Positions 23,738-26,083 of a DNA stretch of 26,083 nucleotides are shown in pieces. Position 1 is the stretch's first letter; each line of letters starts with the position of its first letter. Under the pieces are notes generated by a model that worked only from the letters and a program-made list of their open reading frames with translations, was not told where the DNA came from and searched no databases. Position numbers and translations under genes: made by a program. The stretch is from JBBSTY01 sp038235385 (GTDB taxonomy: Bacteria; Actinomycetota; Acidimicrobiia; Acidimicrobiales; Acidimicrobilacustridaceae): contig JBBSTY010000047.1 of the NCBI GenBank assembly GCA_038235385.1, positions 1 through 26,083 of the forward strand. The letters are read 5' to 3'.

Positions 23738-24631
23738 ATGGCGCCGAGCATCGATCTGACCGGGCGGGTCGTGCTCGTCACGGGGTCGAACTCGGGCATC
23801 GGGCTGGCCGCAGCACGACAGCTCGCCCGGATGGGTGCGTCGGTGATCATGACCTCGCGCAACGAGGGTCGGGGGCGACGGGCGCTGGAGTCGGTGCGCC
23901 GGCGTGTCGGCGCCGGGGCCGACCGCGTGACGATGGTGCCCCTCGATCTCGCCGACTTCGCGTCGGTGCGGGCGTGCGCCGCGGAGGTGCTGGAGCGTCA
24001 CGACCGACTCGACGTGCTGGTGAACAACGCCGGCGGGATCATCTCGGGTCGCCGGGTCACGGTGGACGGCTACGAGATGACCTTCCAGGTCAACCACCTC
24101 GGGCCCTTCCTGCTCACCCAGCTCCTCCTCGATCGGTTGGTCGAGAGCGCGCCCGCCCGGGTCGTCATCACCTCGTCGATCGCGCACCGTCTGGGCTCGA
24201 TCCGATGGAACGACCTCCAGCACGAGACCTCCTACAACGGCACCGACGCGTACAACCAGTCGAAGCTGGCCAACGTCTTGTTCACCACCGAGCTCAGCCG
24301 GCGGCTCGAGGGCACCGGGGTCGTGGCCAACTGCCTGCATCCGGGCGCGGTTCGGTCGGGGTTCGGTGGAGGTGGGGACACGACCGGTCCCGAGCGCTGG
24401 CTGCTCGCCGTCGGGCGGCCGTTCATGGTCTCGCCCCACCGGGGTGCGCAACCCATCGTCCGCCTGGCGTCGCTCCCGCGGTACGAGGCCACCACCGACG
24501 GCTACTACGTCGCCGGGTACCTGGCCCGGTGCGCTCGGCATCGGCCGGCTGCGGCCGGGCGCGACCCGGAGGCCGCTCGAAGGCTCTGGGCCGTGAGCGA
24601 CCAGCTCGTGACCGCCGATCCGATCCGATGA
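23738..24631 (+). CDS. Short-chain dehydrogenase/reductase, retinol-dehydrogenase-like
   Basis: A 297-aa NAD(P)-dependent SDR. The cofactor site is 'VTGSNSGIGLAAARQLA' (14-30). 'TSRNEGRGRRAL' suggests NADP(H), since an Arg follows the second strand. 'DVLVNNAGG', catalytic Ser in 'VVITSSIAHRLG', and Tyr/Lys in 'YNQSK' complete the active site. 'WNDLQHE' and 'YNQSKLANVLFTTELSRRL' are typical of the retinol dehydrogenase/WW-domain-oxidoreductase/protochlorophyllide-reductase-like subgroup. The substrate is probably a hydrophobic alcohol or ketone. The start is ATG 23738. It diverges from the NUDIX gene and is followed by an independent gene. Confidence 0.92.
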   Translation: MAPSIDLTGRVVLVTGSNSGIGLAAARQLARMGASVIMTSRNEGRGRRALESVRRRVGAGADRVTMVPLDLADFASVRACAAEVLERHDRLDVLVNNAGGIISGRRVTVDGYEMTFQVNHLGPFLLTQLLLDRLVESAPARVVITSSIAHRLGSIRWNDLQHETSYNGTDAYNQSKLANVLFTTELSRRLEGTGVVANCLHPGAVRSGFGGGGDTTGPERWLLAVGRPFMVSPHRGAQPIVRLASLPRYEATTDGYYVAGYLARCARHRPAAAGRDPEAARRLWAVSDQLVTADPIR

Positions 24632-24675
24632 GCGTGGCGCACGGCGCCGGTGCGGGACGGCGGGGCGTCCGCCGA

Positions 24676-24681
24676 TAGATT
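24676..24681 (+). promoter_or_regulatory. Possible -10 (TAGATT) with a short leader
   Basis: TAGATT lies 40 bases before ATG 24722, leaving room for a leader with the Shine-Dalgarno GAGGAAG (24711-24717). Confidence 0.4.
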
Positions 24682-24721
24682 TCCGAGACGCACGTCCCGA
24701 TCCACGCCGAGAGGAAGCGAC

Positions 24722-25297
24722 ATGGTGTTCCCCGCCGAGGCCGAGCTGCGAGATGAGCGTCAGGCGGTCCTGGCCACGCTCGAGTCGCTCAGCGATGACG
24801 AGTTCGAATCGGGCCCCACGTTGTGCGAGGGGTGGGCCCCGCGCGACATCCTCGCCCACCTGATGGGTGTGGACTTCGGGCTCGTCGAGTACGCCAAGGC
24901 ACCGGGCCAGATCGCCAAGGCCAACCAGGCGATCGTCGACAAGGCCCGGTCCATGCCACGCACCCGCCTGATGAACCGGGCGCGCAACTGGGCGGACAAG
25001 CCGGCGCCGCTCACCCGGGTGGTGGCCGTGTTCCTCCTGGGCGATCTGGCCGTGCACCACCAGGACATCCTGCGAGGGCTCGACCGCACCCGCGACGTGC
25101 CCGATGCCTGCCGCGGCGCGATCTTGCGCGAAGGCGTCGTGCTCGGTGCCCGCAAGCTCCTGTCGTTCCGCGTCGAACCCACCGACGGCGGTCGGGCCAT
25201 GGGTCGGGGCACCGTGGTGCGGGGAACGTCCGAGGCGCTCGGACTCTGGCTCACCGGTCGCGCCGGGCTCGAGGACGAGCTCGAGTTCGCCGGCTGA
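24722..25297 (+). CDS. Maleylpyruvate-isomerase-family (mycothiol-dependent, DinB-fold) protein
   Basis: A 191-aa protein of the DinB/MDMPI four-helix fold common in mycothiol-making actinobacteria. 'LRDERQAVLATLESLSDDEF', less one residue, starts the first helix. 'TLCEGWAPRDILAHLMG' (33-49) is the family signature and supplies the first metal-ligand His (H46). 'LGDLAVHHQDILRGL' is the second His-bearing helix. In characterised members the fold binds a divalent metal and a thiol such as mycothiol for isomerisation or S-transfer. No aromatic-degradation genes are nearby, so the actual reaction is unknown. GAGGAAG lies 4 nt before ATG 24722. Confidence 0.85.
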   Translation: MVFPAEAELRDERQAVLATLESLSDDEFESGPTLCEGWAPRDILAHLMGVDFGLVEYAKAPGQIAKANQAIVDKARSMPRTRLMNRARNWADKPAPLTRVVAVFLLGDLAVHHQDILRGLDRTRDVPDACRGAILREGVVLGARKLLSFRVEPTDGGRAMGRGTVVRGTSEALGLWLTGRAGLEDELEFAG

Positions 25298-25301
25298 CCG
25301 A

Positions 25302-25327
25302 CCGGGAGATCGACCCGGGAGATCGAC
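25302..25327. repeat. Tandem duplicate of a 13-bp unit
   Basis: ccgggagatcgac occurs twice back to back, in the 89-base gap between two convergent genes. It begins 4 bases after the upstream stop. No promoter or clear terminator was seen in the gap. Confidence 0.85.
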
Positions 25328-25386
25328 CCGGCCGCCGGGCAGACGGCACGTCCGGTGGTTGGGGAGACCTGGTCGCGGGGACGCGA

Positions 25387-26083
25387 TCAGACGAGGCCGG
25401 CGAGGCGGAGCATCGACGGGGGGACCTCGTGGTTGCCGGCCGCGAGCATCGACGCCCGTTCGACGTTCACGATGTCGAGCTCGCGATCGTCCCACTCGTC
25501 CCAGGGGCCCGCCGGGATGGCGGTGGGATCGCCCTCGGCGTCCGCACAGGCGTAGAGGTACGCCTGCAGCGCGAGCACGTCGTCGGCGCCGCCGACCGGG
25601 CCGATGCCCGGAACGATGATCGAGGCGAGGTCGCCGAAGTCGGTGAGCGCGTCGGCCCACGCGACCGGGTCGCCGTCGAAGGCGTTGGGGGTGACCCCGA
25701 AGGTGGCCATCGCCCCGGCGAACAGCACGGCGGGCTGATCGCCGTCGGCAGTCGGGCGCTCCGGCACCAGGACCACGAGGTTCTCGACCATCTGACCGGT
25801 GGTGGGGACCACCAGGTGCGAGGTGGTGAGGTAGGCGCTGGTGTCGACGGTGTGCGACACCGGACGGGTGGGTCGCTCGGCGAGCAGCTCGAGCTCGTCC
25901 GCGTACGAGGGGTGGAGGCGCTGCAGGACCGGGATGCTCGGCGGTTGGTCGAGCAGGGCGCTGGTCTGGGAGCGGCCGTAGCGGGCGGCCATCCAGAAGG
26001 CGGGCGATCCGCCGGTCCACTCGATGTGGCTCGTCGTGTACACGGCCCGCCGGACCGGGAGCCCGAACCGGTCCAGCGTGGCC
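25387..26083 (-). CDS. Metallo-beta-lactamase-fold protein with degenerate metal site (5' end outside window)
   Basis: 231 residues of the C-terminal part are visible; the frame stays open to the window edge, so the GTG at 26043 is probably internal. The layout follows MBL-fold hydrolases: 'VYTTSHIEWTGG' at the usual THxHxDHxGG motif, 'PTTGQMVENLVVLVPE' at PGHTxgd, 'AVLFAGAMATFGVTPNAFDGD' (less two residues) at lFaGDlxFxg, and 'IIVPGIGPVGG' at vvPGHGpv. At each motif the metal ligands differ: only one His remains in the first, GHT has become TGQ, GD has become GA and GHG has become GIG. It may be a pseudo-enzyme or use other residues. Convergent with the upstream gene. Confidence 0.75.
   Translation of the reverse strand, partial: ATLDRFGLPVRRAVYTTSHIEWTGGSPAFWMAARYGRSQTSALLDQPPSIPVLQRLHPSYADELELLAERPTRPVSHTVDTSAYLTTSHLVVPTTGQMVENLVVLVPERPTADGDQPAVLFAGAMATFGVTPNAFDGDPVAWADALTDFGDLASIIVPGIGPVGGADDVLALQAYLYACADAEGDPTAIPAGPWDEWDDRELDIVNVERASMLAAGNHEVPPSMLRLAGLV

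Overview
The window is very GC-rich, densely coding chromosomal DNA from an actinobacterium. The conserved order recA - miaB - miaA - dapF - hflX - lexA/LysM protein - nrdR - nrdJ is the classical actinobacterial block. A mycothiol-type maleylpyruvate-isomerase-fold protein, an AhpE-like peroxiredoxin and a Thr/Pro-linker lipoprotein also fit. An E. coli-type DapD and the overall layout make me suspect a deep-branching lineage such as Acidimicrobiia; that is an inference.

Layout. 1-594: C-terminal part of recA. 760-4063: miaB, an APH-like kinase and miaA, tightly packed (tRNA A37 modification). 4263-6643: dapF and hflX, overlapping. 6870-10741: dapC, two related-looking membrane proteins, then dapD (succinylase branch of DAP/lysine synthesis). 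10998-11456: AhpE-like peroxiredoxin. 11475-12958: divergent lexA and a membrane LysM protein (ChiZ/YneA-like SOS division inhibitor position) around an operator region with four LexA boxes. 13065-13532: nrdR. 13582-14322 (minus): RibD-C-like reductase. 14603-15484: lipase-like hydrolase. 15485-16155: long non-coding stretch ending in the nrdJ promoter with two NrdR boxes. 16156-18963: nrdJ. 19118-19684: GNAT acetyltransferase. 19752-19913 (minus): a 53-aa small ORF with a strong Shine-Dalgarno. 20054-21418 (minus): beta-propeller lipoprotein. 21506-22835: two unassigned proteins. 22855-23634 (minus): NUDIX hydrolase. 23738-24631: SDR oxidoreductase. 24722-25297: mycothiol-dependent-type protein. 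25387-26083 (minus, cut by the window end): metallo-beta-lactamase-fold protein that seems to have lost its metal ligands.

How the genes work together. RecA, LexA and the LysM protein form an SOS module: damage-activated RecA drives LexA self-cleavage, which should release both divergent promoters. NrdR and NrdJ form a dNTP-supply module. DapC, DapD and DapF belong to one DAP pathway, but DapF has Ser where the first catalytic Cys is expected.

The strongest window-wide signal is regulatory. Twelve genes on both strands have a -10-like hexamer (mostly TANNNT) ending 5-8 nt before the start codon, which predicts leaderless mRNAs. Genes with longer leaders instead carry a clear Shine-Dalgarno. 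I saw no rRNA, tRNA, CRISPR array, insertion sequence or prophage.
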